Source: Candidatus Woesearchaeota archaeon
Lineage (GTDB): Archaea > Nanobdellota > Nanobdellia > Woesearchaeales > GW2011-AR4
Direction: 5' to 3'
DNA length: 5,081 nucleotides
NCBI GenBank assembly: GCA_019323655.1
Contig: JAHWGX010000071.1
Coordinates: forward strand, 1 to 5,081
The notes beneath the pieces are model-generated. The model did no database searches and was not told the origin of the DNA. It saw only the letters and a list, made by a program, of their open reading frames with translations. A program made the position numbers and the translations under genes. Position 1 is the stretch's first letter. Each line of letters begins with the position of its first letter. Shown here in pieces: positions 4,679 to 5,081 of the stretch.

Positions 4679-4888
4679 TTAACTTTTTGCCGCAAGCTTT
4701 ATGTCATTTGCCTTGACTGTTACCCTGCCGGCATGCTTGGCAAGATTAACTGCCTTTACGGCTATTTCATCTGCAATCTCCTCCATAGTATTCTTCAAGG
4801 CAAGCTTTGCCTTGTCCGATACCCTCTCTGCCCCGCACTGCTTAAGTATTTTTTCCATTGCTGCCAAAGGAAGAAGTTTTGAACTCAT
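4679..4888 (-). CDS. Archaeal histone (HMf/HTk-like)
   Basis: A 69-residue histone-fold protein, the same length as HMfB. It shows helix 1 (about 5-16), G19-A-E-R22-V-S-D25, the long central helix (about 26-52, ending LAKHAG), then R55-V-T57-V-K-A-N-D62-I-K-L. By alignment with HMfB from memory, K13, K16, R22 and T57 occupy DNA-contact positions. R55 and D62 form the conserved intramolecular pair, H52 is at the dimer-dimer interface, and G19 is the glycine needed for stacking into extended hypernucleosome-like fibres. C18 replaces the usual alanine. There is no tail. An in-frame ATG at 4972 would add 28 residues, but it would lie upstream of the TATA box, and the ATG at 4888 has GGGTGGT beside it, so 4888 is chosen. 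Confidence 0.95.
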   Translation of the reverse strand: MSSKLLPLAAMEKILKQCGAERVSDKAKLALKNTMEEIADEIAVKAVNLAKHAGRVTVKANDIKLAAKS

Positions 4889-4892
4889 TAAT

Positions 4893-4899
4893 ACCACCC
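4893..4899 (-). promoter_or_regulatory. Ribosome-binding site GGGTGGT for the histone
   Basis: GGGTGGT ends four bases before the ATG at 4888 on the minus strand. It decides the start in favour of the 69-residue form and matches the GGTGGT used by aIF5A. Confidence 0.7.
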
Positions 4900-4927
4900 G
4901 CTTGCGCAAGTCTAGAAAAATTATGGT

Positions 4928-4937
4928 TATATTTAAA
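4928..4937 (-). promoter_or_regulatory. TATA box for the histone gene
   Basis: On the minus strand TTTAAATATA follows AAAACC, a BRE-like context. Transcription should begin near 4907, giving a leader of about 19 nt with the GGGTGGT site inside it. The layout is that of a strong archaeal promoter. Confidence 0.7.
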
Positions 4938-5059
4938 GGTTTTGCATTAAAACAAACGTGATGCAGATTCATCTTAGCTGGGATTGCCCCATTTTTGGCT
5001 AATTTTCTTTTTTGCTCTTAACAAGCCATTATTTTGCCAAAACTGAAGCTGGTGTGTTT

Positions 5060-5081
5060 ATGAGCAAAACTCTCATTAGGC
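5060..5081 (+). CDS. Possible start of a divergent gene, cut by the window edge
   Basis: An ATG at 5060 opens MSKTLIR and runs off the end. GGTG (5051-5054) lies five bases upstream and resembles the GGTGGT sites of the histone and aIF5A genes. No convincing TATA box is seen at the expected distance (about 5010-5030). Seven codons are too few to identify a product, and the region may simply be intergenic. Confidence 0.22.

Noticed and set aside
4889..4972. N-terminal extension of the histone from an ATG at 4972
   Set aside because: The extension contains the TATA box and has no histone-like sequence; archaeal histones start near the 4888 ATG, which has its own GGGTGGT.
4958..5046. C/D box guide RNA candidate (GTGATGC at 4958, CTGA at 5043)
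   Set aside because: The C box deviates from RUGAUGA, no internal D'/C' pair is found, no terminal stem is evident, and it overlaps the region upstream of the histone promoter.
5029..5076. Minus-strand mini-frame beginning MRVLLINTP
   Set aside because: It looks like the start of a nucleotide- or cobalamin-binding protein but stops after 15 codons, and no single frameshift gives a longer convincing product within the visible sequence.

Overview
The window reads as chromosomal DNA from an archaeon. It encodes an archaeal histone, translation factor aIF5A with the hypusine-loop signature, a short zinc-finger protein of the L40e type, a site-2-type membrane protease with a PDZ domain and a SPOUT (TrmJ-type) RNA methyltransferase. 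TATA boxes lie about 25-30 nt upstream of several start codons. The AT-rich sequence, very small genes and unusual L40e and PadR-like proteins suggest a DPANN lineage (Woesearchaeota/Pacearchaeota-like). That placement is inference from protein appearance, not from a tree.

Left part, plus strand (1-1499). Positions 1-244 hold no gene but contain a dense cluster of palindromes and hairpins (22-113) that stands out as GC-rich. Next comes a two-gene DUF4258/DUF2283 pair (245-693), which looks like a RelE/ParE-type toxin-antitoxin module. It is followed by an AT-rich leader with repeats and a strong Shine-Dalgarno site in front of a 62-residue two-helix membrane protein (878-1066), and then a leaderless gene for a PadR-like winged-helix protein (1185-1499). 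This part looks accessory.

Right part, minus strand (4888 down to 1512). In transcription order: histone, aIF5A, L40e, S2P-type protease, TrmJ-like methyltransferase and a five-helix membrane protein with a Gly-Ile-Gly-rich tail. aIF5A, L40e and the protease are tightly packed (1-nt gap, then an ATGA overlap) and are probably one transcript that joins translation with a membrane protease. Histone and aIF5A each have their own TATA box and a GGTGGT ribosome-binding site. TATA-like palindromic sequence at the next two junctions suggests that the methyltransferase and the membrane protein may also be transcribed separately as leaderless mRNAs.

The plus and minus blocks converge at 1499/1512 with 12 bp between stop codons. 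Beyond the histone promoter (4938-5081) no complete gene is visible; a possible divergent gene starts at 5060 and runs off the edge. No tRNA, rRNA, CRISPR array or intact insertion sequence was seen.
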